The notes beneath the pieces are model-generated. The model was given only the letters and a program-made list of their open reading frames with translations, made no database searches and had not been told where the DNA came from. Shown here piece by piece: positions 8,324 through 17,856 of a stretch of DNA of 64,000 nt (positions are counted from its first letter, which is position 1; every line of letters begins with the position of its first letter). The stretch is taken from positions 310,001 to 374,000 of the forward strand of contig CAVXOE010000017.1 of the NCBI GenBank assembly GCA_963763365.1. Direction: 5' to 3'. Source of the stretch: VAZQ01 sp963763365. GTDB lineage: Bacteria > Pseudomonadota > Alphaproteobacteria > Rhizobiales > Xanthobacteraceae. The position numbers were made by a program, and so were the translations under genes.

Positions 8324-9961
8324 CTATTGGGCGACAACGCCCTCGGGCGCCGTCTCGATATTGAACGCGGCGGCAAACAGCGCGCGGGTGTAGCCGCTCT
8401 TGGGGTTGGCAAACAGCTCGGCGGCAGGTCCCTCCTCCACCACTTTGCCGTTGCGCATGACGATGAGGCTGCTCGCGAGCGCCGCCACCACCCGCAGGTC
8501 ATGCGAGATGAAGAGATATGTGAGGTCGCGCCGCTTCTGCAACTCGCGCAGAAGATCGACGATCTGCGCCTGGATCAGCATGTCGAGCGCGCTCGTCGGC
8601 TCGTCGAGCACCACGAATTTCGGCTCCAGCACGATCGCGCGTGCGACCGCGATGCGCTGGCGCTGGCCGCCGGAGAACTCGTGCGGATAGCGGAAGCGCG
8701 TCTCGGGATCGAGCCCGACGTCCCGCAACGCCCGCACCACGCGCTCTTCCCTCTCCCGCGCCGACATCTTCGGGTGGTGCACCCACAGCCCTTCCTCGAT
8801 GACGTCGGACACCGACATGCGCGGCGACAGCGAGCCATAGGGATCCTGGAACACGATCTGCATGTCGTGCCGGAACGGCCGCATCTGACTGAATTTCAGT
8901 CCGGCGATATTCTTGCCAAGAAACGCGATCGTACCCTGTGAGGAGATCAGCCGCAGGATGGCGAGTCCGAGTGTGGTCTTGCCCGATCCGGATTCGCCGA
9001 CGATGCCCAGCGTCTCGCCCTGGCGCACCGCGATGTTGACACCATCGACCGCCTTGATGTGGCCGACGACCTTGCGCAACACGCCGCGCTTGATCGGAAA
9101 CCAGACCTTGAGGTCCTTCACCTCAACCACGATCGGCGCATTAGGCTGCACCGGCGCCGGATCTGGCTTCGGCTCGGCCGCCAGCAGCGCCTTGGTGTAA
9201 GGATGTTCTGGCGCCGTGAAGACACGCTCGACCGGCCCGCGCTCGACGATCTTTCCCTCTTTCATCACGCACAATCGATCCGCAAGCTTGCGGACGATGC
9301 CGAGATCATGCGTGATGAACAGCATCGCCATGCCCATGCGCCGTTGCAGGTCTTTCAGCAGGTCAAGGATTTGGGCCTGCACGGTGACGTCGAGCGCGGT
9401 GGTGGGTTCGTCGGCGATGAGAAGGTCGGGCTCGTTGGCGAGCGCCATCGCGATCATGATGCGCTGACGCTGGCCGCCGGAGAGCTGGTGCGGATAGCTC
9501 GCGAGCCGCGTCTCCGGCTCAGGGATACCGACTTGCGTCAGAAGATCGACGATTCGCTTGCGCGCCGCGGTGCCCGACAGCCCGCCGTGCAGGAGGAGAA
9601 TCTCGCCAATCTGCTTTTCGATGGTGTGCAGCGGATTGAGCGAGGTCATCGGCTCCTGGAAGATGACCGTGATGTCGTTGCCGCGGACCTGCCGCATCCC
9701 GGATTCCGGCAGCGTGAGCAGTTCCTGCCCCTTGAAGCGGATCGAGCCGGATGGATGATGCGCCGCCGGATAAGGCAGAAGCTTCATCACCGACAGCGCC
9801 GTCACCGATTTGCCGGAGCCGGACTCGCCCACCAGCGCCAACGTCTCGCCTTTGCGGATGTCGAAGGACACGCGATCGACCGCGAGCGTCTCGCGCCCGC
9901 CCTGCCGGAAGGCAACCGACAGATCCTTGACCTCGAGCAGCTTGTCGTAGGTTGCGTCCAT
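8324..9961 (-). CDS. yejF: YejF-type duplicated ABC transporter ATP-binding protein
   Basis: Energises uptake of oligopeptides through the YejBE pore. About 545 residues with two complete ABC domains in one chain. Walker A motifs GESGSGKS/T lie near residues 45 and 323, with signature sequences LSGGQRQRIMIA and FSGGQRQRIAVA and Walker B motifs LLIADEPTT and FVVLDEPTS. The ATG at 9961 is preferred over 9985, since the extra residues lie in a short tandem repeat that links it to yejE. It is the last importer gene of the run yejA-yejA-yejB-yejE-yejF. Confidence 0.93.
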   Translation of the reverse strand: MDATYDKLLEVKDLSVAFRQGGRETLAVDRVSFDIRKGETLALVGESGSGKSVTALSVMKLLPYPAAHHPSGSIRFKGQELLTLPESGMRQVRGNDITVIFQEPMTSLNPLHTIEKQIGEILLLHGGLSGTAARKRIVDLLTQVGIPEPETRLASYPHQLSGGQRQRIMIAMALANEPDLLIADEPTTALDVTVQAQILDLLKDLQRRMGMAMLFITHDLGIVRKLADRLCVMKEGKIVERGPVERVFTAPEHPYTKALLAAEPKPDPAPVQPNAPIVVEVKDLKVWFPIKRGVLRKVVGHIKAVDGVNIAVRQGETLGIVGESGSGKTTLGLAILRLISSQGTIAFLGKNIAGLKFSQMRPFRHDMQIVFQDPYGSLSPRMSVSDVIEEGLWVHHPKMSAREREERVVRALRDVGLDPETRFRYPHEFSGGQRQRIAVARAIVLEPKFVVLDEPTSALDMLIQAQIVDLLRELQKRRDLTYLFISHDLRVVAALASSLIVMRNGKVVEEGPAAELFANPKSGYTRALFAAAFNIETAPEGVVAQ

Positions 9962-9965
9962 CGTC

Positions 9966-10013
9966 TCACACGAAGGTCTGGTCACACGAAGGTCTTGTCA
10001 CACGAAGGTCTTG
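9966..10013. repeat. Three tandem copies of a 16-bp unit across the yejE stop codon
   Basis: The unit TCACACGAAGGTCTTG occurs three times head to tail at 9966-9981 (last T-to-G change), 9982-9997 and 9998-10013. On the coding strand each copy reads ...GACCTTCGTGTGA, so the last codons and the stop of yejE are repeated twice into the 36-bp gap before yejF. Looks like local slippage or duplication. Confidence 0.9.
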
Positions 10014-11179
10014 CGCGGATCGAAAGCGTCGCGCACCGCCTCGCCGATGAAGATCAGCAGCGATAGCATGATGGCGATGGTGAAGAAGCCCGACAGCCCG
10101 AGCCACGGCGCGTGCACGTTCGCCTTGCCCTGCGACAGCATCTCGCCGAGCGAAGGCGAGCCGGGCGGCAGACCGAAGCCGAGGAAGTCGAGGGACGTGA
10201 GCACCATGATCGACCCCGACAGCAGGAACGGCAGCATCGTCATGGTCGCGACCATGGCGTTCGGCAAAAGATGGCGGAACATGATAGTGCGGTTCGATAC
10301 GCCGAGCGCACGAGCGGCCTGGATGTACTCGAAGTTGCGCCCGCGCAGGAATTCCGCGCGCACCAGCCCCACCAGCGACACCCACGAAAACAACAGCAGA
10401 ATGCCCAGCAGCACGAAAAATCCCGGCACCAGCACGGACGATATGATCAGCAGAAGATACAGCGAGGGAATCGATGTCCAGATTTCGATGAAGCGCTGGA
10501 ACAGCAGATCGACCCAGCCGCCGAAATAGCCCTGCACCGCGCCGGCCGCCACCCCGACCACCGACGAGATGATGGTCAGCGTCAGTCCGAACAGCACCGA
10601 TAGTCGGAAGCCATAGATGAGGCGCGCGACCACGTCACGGCCTTGATCGTCGGTACCTAGCCAGTTGTATTCGAGGTCGCCGCAGCCGGAGAGCCCTTTG
10701 CGCTCGACCACGGCCTTGCACTGCGCCTCGGTCAGCAGCCATGTCGGCTTCGAGGGCGCGGGCGTCGGCAGGTCGAGATTGTGCGTATTGTAGGAGTACC
10801 GGATCGGCGGCCACAGCATGAAGCCGCCCTTGTCGGCGATGAGCTTCCTCAGGAACGGATCGCGGTAATCGGCCGCGGTCTCGAAGTCGCCGCCGAAAGC
10901 GGTCTCGGGATAATTCACAAAGACAGGAAAAAACGACTTGCCGTCATAGCTGACGAACAGCGGCTTGTCGTTGGCGATGAACTCGGCAAACAGCGAGAGC
11001 ACAAACAGGACGCCGAAGACCCACAGCGCCCAGTAGCCGCGCCGGTTGGCTTTGAAGTTCTGCCAGCGGCGGCGATTGAGCGGCGATATCGCGAGGCGAC
11101 GGCGCTCGGGCAGAACGCCAAGCCCCATCGGGGTCTGGGCCGTCGTTTCGGGGACCTGGATGCTGGTGCGATCGTCCAT
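9998..11179 (-). CDS. yejE: YejE-type ABC transporter permease
   Basis: One of two inner-membrane permeases of the peptide importer. It has 393 residues. The N-terminal cytoplasmic tail and first helix (near residues 50-68) are followed by a ~120-residue periplasmic insertion, typical of YejE, then five further helices with the BPD_transp_1 fold. The EAA-type coupling loop includes FEYIQAARALGVS. The ATG at 11179 overlaps the stop of yejB by one base (TGATG), indicating translational coupling. In E. coli the complex imports microcin C; in Salmonella and Brucella it contributes to resistance to antimicrobial peptides. Confidence 0.94.
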   Translation of the reverse strand: MDDRTSIQVPETTAQTPMGLGVLPERRRLAISPLNRRRWQNFKANRRGYWALWVFGVLFVLSLFAEFIANDKPLFVSYDGKSFFPVFVNYPETAFGGDFETAADYRDPFLRKLIADKGGFMLWPPIRYSYNTHNLDLPTPAPSKPTWLLTEAQCKAVVERKGLSGCGDLEYNWLGTDDQGRDVVARLIYGFRLSVLFGLTLTIISSVVGVAAGAVQGYFGGWVDLLFQRFIEIWTSIPSLYLLLIISSVLVPGFFVLLGILLLFSWVSLVGLVRAEFLRGRNFEYIQAARALGVSNRTIMFRHLLPNAMVATMTMLPFLLSGSIMVLTSLDFLGFGLPPGSPSLGEMLSQGKANVHAPWLGLSGFFTIAIMLSLLIFIGEAVRDAFDPRKTFV

Positions 11180-12294
11180 CAGACGTCCCGGGTCTCGAAG
11201 TCGATACGCGGGTCAACCCAGGTGTAGGTCAGGTCGGATATGAGATTCACCACCAGCCCGAGCAGCGCGAAGATGTAGAGATTGGCGAACACCACCGGAT
11301 AGTCGCGGTTGAGGACGCTCTCGAAGCTGAGCAGGCCAAGTCCGTCGAGCGAAAAGATCGTCTCGATCAGCAGCGCGCCTGAAAAGAATGCGTGAACGAA
11401 CGCGCTTGGGAATCCGGCGATGATGATGAGCATCGCGTTACGGAACACATGCCCGTAGAGCACCTGTCGCTCGCTGCAGCCTTTGGCCCGCGCGGTGAGC
11501 ACGTATTGCTTGCGAATCTCGTCGAGAAACGAGTTTTTCGTGAGCAGCGTCATGGTGGCAAACGCCGCAAGCCCCATCGAGACGATCGGCAGGACAAGGT
11601 GCCAGAAATAGTCGCCGATCTTTCCGAGCGTCGAGAGCTGCGCCCAGTTGTCGGAGGTGAGCCCGCGCAACGGAAAGATGTTCCAGAACGAGCCGCCGGC
11701 GAACAAGATGATGAGCAGGATCGCAAACAGGAACCCGGGGATCGCATAGCCGATGATGATGGCGCCCGAGGTCCAGACGTCGAACCTTGAGCCATCCCTG
11801 ACCGCCTTTCGGATGCCGAGCGGGATGGCGATCAGGTAGGTCAGCAGCGTCAGCCAGATGCCGAGCGAGATCGACACCGGCAGCTTTTCCTTGATGAGCT
11901 GAAGGACTGTCGTGTCGCGGAAATAGCTCTTGCCGAAATCGAACCGCAGATAGTTCCCGAGCATCAGGAAGAAGCGCTCGTAGGCCGGCTTATCGAAACC
12001 GAACTGCTTCTCCAGGCTCTTGATGAATTCGGGATCGAGCCCTTGGGCGCCGCGATACTTCGACGTGGTGGCATCGACGCCGACGGTGCTTCCCGGCTGG
12101 CCGCGATTGCCGAAGTCGCCGCCGGGGGAACCGGAGATCCGCGACGTAGCGCCGGTGTCGGAACCGCTGAGCTGCGCAATCACCCGCTCGACCGGCCCGC
12201 CGGGGGCGAACTGCACGACCACGAACGAGACGAACATGATGCCGAACAGGGTCGGGATCATGAGCAGCAGTCGCCGGATGATGTAGGCGGTCAT
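11179..12294 (-). CDS. yejB: YejB-type ABC transporter permease
   Basis: Partner permease of YejE. It has 371 residues. The first helix (about 9-30) is followed by a periplasmic loop with a Gly/Ser-rich stretch at about residues 45-75 that is longer than in E. coli, then five helices and the coupling motif RKQYVLTARAKGCSERQVL near residue 245. It belongs to the DppB/OppB-like permease family. It overlaps yejE by one base and lies 44 bp downstream of the substrate-binding protein gene, consistent with one operon. Confidence 0.94.
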   Translation of the reverse strand: MTAYIIRRLLLMIPTLFGIMFVSFVVVQFAPGGPVERVIAQLSGSDTGATSRISGSPGGDFGNRGQPGSTVGVDATTSKYRGAQGLDPEFIKSLEKQFGFDKPAYERFFLMLGNYLRFDFGKSYFRDTTVLQLIKEKLPVSISLGIWLTLLTYLIAIPLGIRKAVRDGSRFDVWTSGAIIIGYAIPGFLFAILLIILFAGGSFWNIFPLRGLTSDNWAQLSTLGKIGDYFWHLVLPIVSMGLAAFATMTLLTKNSFLDEIRKQYVLTARAKGCSERQVLYGHVFRNAMLIIIAGFPSAFVHAFFSGALLIETIFSLDGLGLLSFESVLNRDYPVVFANLYIFALLGLVVNLISDLTYTWVDPRIDFETRDV

Positions 12295-12338
12295 GGGATG
12301 CGTTCGTCCACGCTTATGGCGTTCCGGTCAAGGCCCGG

Positions 12339-14210
12339 TTATCCGCGCTGATCGAGCAAGGCGGCCTTGTCGCGATCGTACCACCAGGTCTCCGGTATTC
12401 CACGCGCGTAGCGCGGCTTTGCCGCAGGGTGCCCGAACATGTCCCAATAGGCGACCCAATGCGAGGCCTTGTACCAGTGCGGTATCCAGTAGCGGCCGGC
12501 CCGGATGACCCGGTCGAGCACCATGCAGGACGTGACCAGTTCCGGCCGGCTGTTGGCGGCAATGATCCTATCGACCAGCGCATCGATCACCGGGTCGGCA
12601 ATGCCGGCGAGATTTTGCGAGCCCTTCAACGCCGCTGCCTGCGAGGTGAAGTAGGTACGCATCGAATTGCCCGGCGTGCTTGAGAAGGCGAAGCGCTGCA
12701 CCACGAGGTCGAAGTCGAAATCGTCGACCCGCTTGCGGAACTGTACCGGGTCGACCAAGCGGATGTTGGCGTCGAAGCCCAGCAAGGCGAGGTTCTTGAT
12801 GAACGTGCTGTGGTGGGGCTGGAACGACGGCTCATCGAGCAGGAATTCGATGCTGATCGGTTCGCCCTGCGGGCCGACCCGCTTGCCGTTTTTGACGGGG
12901 TAGCCCGCATCCTGAAGTATCGCGCTTGCCTTGCGCAGCAGCGCGCGGTCCTGCCCGGAACCGTCGGACACCGGCGGCACGAATGGCTCGTTGAACACCT
13001 CATCGGCGACCTTGCCGCGATAAGGTTCGAGCAGCGCGAGTTCCTCCGGCGACGGCTTGCCGACCGCCATCATGTTGGAGTTCTGGAACACCGAATGGGT
13101 CCGCAGATAGGACCCGTACATGATGGTTTTGTTGGTCCACTCGAAATCGAAGGCATAGATCAGCGCCTCGCGCAGCCGACGGTCCTTGAACTTCTCGCGC
13201 CGCGTGTTGAAGAACCATCCCTGGGCGCCGGACGGCGTATCGTCGGGCAGTACTTCGCGCTTCACGCGGCCGTCGCGGATCGCCGGGAAATCGTAGCGCG
13301 TGGCCCAGATGCGCGAGGTGAATTCCTCGCGGAACAGATAGCTCTTGCCGGTGAACCCTTCGAACGCGACGTCGCGGTCACGGTAGAACTCGTAGCGGAT
13401 GACGTCGAAATTGTTCAGACCGCGCGATACCGGCAGGTCGGCGCCCCACCAGCCCTTCACACGTTCGTATTCGATGTAGCGGCCGGCCTCGAAGCGGCCG
13501 ACCTTGTAGGCGCCGCCGCCAAGCGGGACGTCGAGCGTCGTCTCGTCGAATGGCTTGGTCGCATAATAGGCGCGAGAGAAGATCGGAACCCCGGCCACGA
13601 ACAACGGCACGTCGCGCCCGCGCTGCGGAGCGAACCGCACGACCACGGTCAGGTCGTCAGTGGCGTCGGCCCCGGCGAAATCGCGCAGCAACTGCTGGGC
13701 GATCGGATGGCCCTTCTCCTTCAGGATCTTCAGCGAGAACTCGACGTCGTACGCGGTCAGCTTCGAGCCGTCGTGGAATTTCGCCTCGGGCCGGATGAAA
13801 AATTTATAGATCAGGCCATCGGGAGAAACCTGCACTGCGCGCGCGGCAAGCCCGTACATCGCATCCGGTTCGTCCGCAGCGCGCGCCATCAGGCTCGCGA
13901 AGGTCAGTTCCATTCCCTGCGCGCCATCGCCCTTCAGAATGAAGGTGTTGAGCGAGTTGAAGGTCAGGAAGTTCTGATTGAAGGCGCGGGTCGGCCCGAT
14001 ATGGGAAAACGTGCCGCCTTTCGGGGCATTCGGGTTGACGTAGTCGAAGTGCGCGAAGTCGGCCGGATACTTGAGGTCGCCGAACGCCGACATCCCGTGG
14101 CGGGCCGGGCTCTCCTCGGCGGCAGCAGGCCGCGCAACCGCCGACGCGACGGCGCCCGCGCCGAGCGCGAGCGCAGCGCGCCGGGTGAGCGCGAGCGGCT
14201 TCCTGCTCAT
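12339..14210 (-). CDS. yejA: YejA-type extracellular solute-binding protein, second copy
   Basis: Periplasmic family 5 (DppA/OppA/YejA) peptide-binding protein of the importer. It has 623 residues. A twin-arginine-like signal peptide (LTRRAALALGAGAVASAVA) comes first, then the family opening HGMSAFGDLKYPADFAHFDY. It is about 20-25% longer than OppA, as is typical for YejA. The ATG at 14210 overlaps the TGA of the upstream paralogue by 4 bp. The two proteins share the same architecture and many motifs (FDYVNPNAPK, EFYRDRDVAFE / EYFRDGTVAIE), so they are paralogues that may bind different peptides for the same pore. Confidence 0.92.
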   Translation of the reverse strand: MSRKPLALTRRAALALGAGAVASAVARPAAAEESPARHGMSAFGDLKYPADFAHFDYVNPNAPKGGTFSHIGPTRAFNQNFLTFNSLNTFILKGDGAQGMELTFASLMARAADEPDAMYGLAARAVQVSPDGLIYKFFIRPEAKFHDGSKLTAYDVEFSLKILKEKGHPIAQQLLRDFAGADATDDLTVVVRFAPQRGRDVPLFVAGVPIFSRAYYATKPFDETTLDVPLGGGAYKVGRFEAGRYIEYERVKGWWGADLPVSRGLNNFDVIRYEFYRDRDVAFEGFTGKSYLFREEFTSRIWATRYDFPAIRDGRVKREVLPDDTPSGAQGWFFNTRREKFKDRRLREALIYAFDFEWTNKTIMYGSYLRTHSVFQNSNMMAVGKPSPEELALLEPYRGKVADEVFNEPFVPPVSDGSGQDRALLRKASAILQDAGYPVKNGKRVGPQGEPISIEFLLDEPSFQPHHSTFIKNLALLGFDANIRLVDPVQFRKRVDDFDFDLVVQRFAFSSTPGNSMRTYFTSQAAALKGSQNLAGIADPVIDALVDRIIAANSRPELVTSCMVLDRVIRAGRYWIPHWYKASHWVAYWDMFGHPAAKPRYARGIPETWWYDRDKAALLDQRG

Positions 14211-16099
14211 GAGCGCGAGGCCGTCTTCGCCGCCTTTTGCGCGTCCCACCACCAGATCGTCGGAAACGCCGCAGCCCCGTATTTCGGCATCACATCCGGC
14301 CGGCTGAAGCGGTCCCAGCGCGCCGTACGCGCCACATCGGAGGTGAACTGCGGCACCACATAATGATTCCACAGCAGCACGCGGTCGAGCGCCTTGGAGG
14401 CAGCCAGCAGTTCGGCACGGTCCTTGGCAAAGATGATGCGGTCGATCAGCGTATCCACGGCCGGATTCTTGATCCCGACGAGGTTGCGCGAACCGGAGGT
14501 TTCGGCGGCTTGCGTACTCCAGAAGTCGCGCTGTTCGTTGCCCGGCGACAACGATTGCGGCCAGGACCCGGTGGTCATGTCGAAATCCCAACCGCGCAAC
14601 CGGTTCGCGTACTGCACATCGTCGACGGTGCGGACCGTCACGGTGATGCCGAGACGCTCGAGTGACGGCTTGTAGAACAGGATGAAGCGCTCAACGGCCG
14701 GATCCTCGGCGAGGATCTCGACACTGAAGGACTCGCCGGTCTTGGAATTGACGAGCTTCTGATTGCGCACCTCGTAGCCCGCCTCGCGCAGCAGGCGCGT
14801 TGCCTCGCGCAGATTGGCGCGCACGTTTTCGGACGAGCCGCCGACCGGATTTTTGTAAACGGTGGTGAAAACCTCGGGCGGGATCTGGGCGCGCACGGTT
14901 TCAAGGATCGCGAGTTCCTGCCCTTCCGGCAGGCCGGTCGAGGCAAGTTCGGTCCCTTCGAAATAGCTGCCGATCCGCTTGTACTGGCCGAAGAACATCT
15001 GCTTGTTCATTTCCTCGAAATCGTAGGCAAGGTTGAACGCACGGCGCACCTTCGGGTCCTTGAACTTGTCGCGACGCGTGTTGAACACAAAAGCCTGCAT
15101 GATCCCGCGGTTGCGCTGCGAGAATTCCTCCAAGAGGACACGCTTCTCCTTGACGGCGGGAAAATCGTAGGCGGTTGCCCAGTTCTTGGCGCTGTTCTCG
15201 CTGCGCCAGTCGACGGCATCGGCCTTGAAGGCCTCGATCGCGACCGTACCGTCGCGGAAGTACTCGAACCGTATCTCGTCGAAATTGTCGCGGCCGACAT
15301 TGACGTTCAAGTCTTTCGCCCAATAGTCCTTCACGCGCTCGTAGACGATCGATCGGCCCGCCACGAACTCCTTGATGCGGTAGGCGCCATTGCCGAGCGG
15401 CGGCTCGAGGGTGGTGGCACCGATGTCACGTTTCCTGCCGGCCGCGTCCGTTCCCTCCCACCAGTGCTTCGGCATCACCTCGAGCTGACCGAGGATCACC
15501 GGCATCTCGCGATTGCCGGGGCTGTCGAGCGTGAACGTCACCTCGGCTTCGCCGGTCTGCTCCATCTTCACGACATGCCGGTAATAGGCCGAAAACATCG
15601 GGCTGTATTTCTTGAAGCTCTGCATGGAAAAAATGACGTCGTCGGCCGTGATCGGTTTGCCGTCGTGATGACGAGCCGAAGCGCGCAGGCGGAACGTCGC
15701 CGAGGAAAAATCAGGCGCGTAACGCACGGCCTCGGCGATGAGCCCGTAATCGGTCGAAATCTCATCGAGTGAAGAAACCGTCAGTGAGTCGCTCAGCATG
15801 TTCGTCCCCATGGCGATCGAACCTTTGACGCCGGAGACGGTCGGATTGAAATTGTCGAAGGTCCCGAGCGCGATCATGCGCACGGCACCGGCCTTCGGAG
15901 CGTTCGGATTGACGTAATCGAAATGCTTGAAGCCTTGCGGATATTTGAGATCGCCGAACAGCGACAACCCGTGACGCCATTGGCCCTCCGTCGGGTTTGC
16001 CTGGGCGAAGGCTGGAGGGGCGAAGCCCATCCGCCCGAGAACGGGCGTCAGCAGCGACAAGGCACCGGTGCGGATGATCGAGCGACGGGTCAGGCGCAA
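14207..16099 (-). CDS. yejA: YejA-type extracellular solute-binding protein, first copy
   Basis: First gene of the importer run, a 630-residue family 5 periplasmic binding protein. The N-terminus has a twin-arginine-like signal (LTRRSIIRTGALSLLTPVLG) and a likely cleavage after AFA. A TTG at 16099 is chosen as start because GGAGG lies 5 bases upstream; the next upstream TTG overlaps that ribosome site. Motifs shared with the following gene include LSLFGDLKYPQGFKHFDYV. The 4-bp overlap with its downstream paralogue implies coupled translation. The operon promoter should lie in the 200 bp before it, but no clear -35/-10 pair was found. Confidence 0.9.
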   Translation of the reverse strand: MRLTRRSIIRTGALSLLTPVLGRMGFAPPAFAQANPTEGQWRHGLSLFGDLKYPQGFKHFDYVNPNAPKAGAVRMIALGTFDNFNPTVSGVKGSIAMGTNMLSDSLTVSSLDEISTDYGLIAEAVRYAPDFSSATFRLRASARHHDGKPITADDVIFSMQSFKKYSPMFSAYYRHVVKMEQTGEAEVTFTLDSPGNREMPVILGQLEVMPKHWWEGTDAAGRKRDIGATTLEPPLGNGAYRIKEFVAGRSIVYERVKDYWAKDLNVNVGRDNFDEIRFEYFRDGTVAIEAFKADAVDWRSENSAKNWATAYDFPAVKEKRVLLEEFSQRNRGIMQAFVFNTRRDKFKDPKVRRAFNLAYDFEEMNKQMFFGQYKRIGSYFEGTELASTGLPEGQELAILETVRAQIPPEVFTTVYKNPVGGSSENVRANLREATRLLREAGYEVRNQKLVNSKTGESFSVEILAEDPAVERFILFYKPSLERLGITVTVRTVDDVQYANRLRGWDFDMTTGSWPQSLSPGNEQRDFWSTQAAETSGSRNLVGIKNPAVDTLIDRIIFAKDRAELLAASKALDRVLLWNHYVVPQFTSDVARTARWDRFSRPDVMPKYGAAAFPTIWWWDAQKAAKTASRS

Positions 16100-16251
16100 T
16101 GAAGCCTCCAAATACAGTCATTCGAACCTAAAGTGACGTACTTGTTTGATTATGTCCGATTTTGGATGGTTCCACACCTGCGCCATTACGATCCTGCAAT
16201 GATCCATCAAATTCGCGTGGCAAGGTGAAGACCGGCCAGCAGAATACGAAA

Positions 16252-16274
16252 CGGCCGGGCACCAGGCCCGGCCG
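16252..16274 (-). terminator. Likely intrinsic terminator downstream of cycM
   Basis: A perfect 9-bp inverted repeat CGGCCGGGC / GCCCGGCCG with a 5-base loop lies 25 bp beyond the cycM stop. On the cycM strand it is followed by a short T run (CGTTTCG). The stem is strong and the T tract weak. Confidence 0.6.
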
Positions 16275-16299
16275 CAGAACGTCAGCCACTCACGCCCAA

Positions 16300-16881
16300 C
16301 TACTGCGCCTTTGGGGCGTCCGGCGCGGGCGCTTCTGCCGCCTTGGTAGGCAGCGGTGCCGGATTGTCGGCAAGGCTGTTGAGATAGGCGAGGATGTCGG
16401 CCCGCTCGGTGCCCTTGGTGACACCCAAGAAGGTCATGTTGGTGCCGGGCACCATTCCTTTTGGACTGGCGATGAACTGGTTGAGATCGTCGATCGTCCA
16501 ATTACCGCCCTTGGCCTTGAGGGCAGCCGAATAGTTGAAGCCCGCTTCCGAAGCCTTGGCCCGGCCGACGATGCCCCACAGATTGGGACCGACCAGCGGC
16601 CGTCCGCCCTTGGCGAAGGTATGGCAGGCGGCGCACTTCTTGGCGGCGTTCTCGCCGCGGCTGACTTCGGCTTTGGCCAGGAGCGCCTCGATCGGCTGCT
16701 CGGGTTCGGCCGGCTTGGCCGGCGTGTTAGCGCTCGGTTTGTCCGGAACCACGATGTCATAGCCGGGCTTCGCCGGCTTTTGCGGAGCGAAGATCGCGCC
16801 TGCGGCGATGTTGATACTCAGCAATGCCAGACAGCAGCCCAGGATGGCGCCGAGAATCTTATTCACTTCAAAGGAATCCAT
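16300..16881 (-). CDS. cycM: CycM-like membrane-anchored cytochrome c
   Basis: Class I c-type cytochrome held in the inner membrane by an uncleaved N-terminal helix (residues 8-30), with the haem domain in the periplasm. It matches CycM of Bradyrhizobium, which passes electrons from the bc1 complex to aa3-type oxidase. The haem-binding CAACH is at residues 83-87 and the likely axial methionine is in GTNMTF near residue 149. A Pro/Ala/Lys linker follows the anchor and an Ala/Pro-rich tail ends the 193-residue protein. It is divergent from kdsB with a 170-bp gap, and this cycM-kdsB-pheA order recurs in related genomes. Confidence 0.92.
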   Translation of the reverse strand: MDSFEVNKILGAILGCCLALLSINIAAGAIFAPQKPAKPGYDIVVPDKPSANTPAKPAEPEQPIEALLAKAEVSRGENAAKKCAACHTFAKGGRPLVGPNLWGIVGRAKASEAGFNYSAALKAKGGNWTIDDLNQFIASPKGMVPGTNMTFLGVTKGTERADILAYLNSLADNPAPLPTKAAEAPAPDAPKAQ

Positions 16882-17051
16882 CGCCTCAAGGCTCCCTGCG
16901 CGAAGGACGGGTCAATCGGCGGTCGAATGGACCGCCCTCGGATTTGCGGTGCACAAATAGCTGGTTTTCCCAATCTCTGGCAACCCGTATAACCGGCGAA
17001 CCCACGCCCCATTTTTGCAGCGGTTGTCGCGGCCCGCGACATGGACGACCG

Positions 17052-17796
17052 ATGGCGGAACGCGACGTTCTCATCCTCATTCCGGCCCGCATGGCCTCGA
17101 CCAGGCTGCCCAGCAAGCCCTTGGCCGACATCGCAGGGCTGCCGATGATCGTGCATGTCATGCGACGCGCCGAAGCCGCGAATGTCGGTGCGGTCGCAGT
17201 CGCGACCGACTCGCAGGAGATCGCAGCTTGCGTGGAAAAGGCCGGGGGCCGCGCCGTGATGACGCGCAGTGACCATGCTTCGGGGTCGGACCGCATCTAC
17301 GAGGCGCTGGAGAAGTCCGATCCTCAGCGCCGCTGTGGCATCATCGTCAACGTGCAGGGCGACCTGCCGACGCTCTTGCCCGCCGACCTCGCACGCGCGC
17401 TCGAACCGCTCGCCGACCCGGCGGTCGACATCGGAACGTTGACCGCGGAGATCAAGATCGCGGAGGAACGCACCAATCCGAACGTCGTGAAGGTCGTGGG
17501 TACTCCGGTCTCGGAGCGGCGATTGCGGGCGCTTTATTTCACCCGCGCCACCGCGCCGGCGGGCGACGGGCCGCTTTATCACCACATCGGCCTCTACGCC
17601 TATCGCCGCGCGGCGCTCGAGCGGTTCGTGAGCCTGCCGCCTTCTCCGCTTAGAGACACGCGAGAAACTCGAACAGTTACGGGCGCTGGAAGCAGGCATG
17701 CGGATCGACGCGATGATCGTGGACAGCGTGCCGCTCGGCGTCGACACGCCCGAGGACCTCGCGCGTGCGCGCGAACTTTTGTCATCCGGCCGTTGA
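17052..17796 (+). CDS. kdsB: 3-deoxy-manno-octulosonate cytidylyltransferase, frameshifted
   Basis: Activates Kdo with CTP to give CMP-Kdo for the lipopolysaccharide inner core; essential in most Gram-negative bacteria. The nucleotide-binding opening LILIPARMASTRLPSKPLADI and the motif NVQGDLPTL are present. After RFVSLPPSPL the frame is lost. Skipping one A near 17652 restores ETREKLEQLRALEAG...VPLGVDTPEDLARARELLSSGR and a stop at 17796, giving the normal ~247 residues. Because the gene is normally essential and everything else is conserved, a sequencing insertion is the simplest explanation. pheA starts 60 bp downstream. Confidence 0.88.
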
Positions 17797-17856
17797 CTTG
17801 GCGTTGCGAGGAAGCGTACCGGAGCGGCCAGAATACGTGATGAGACACGCAGCAAC

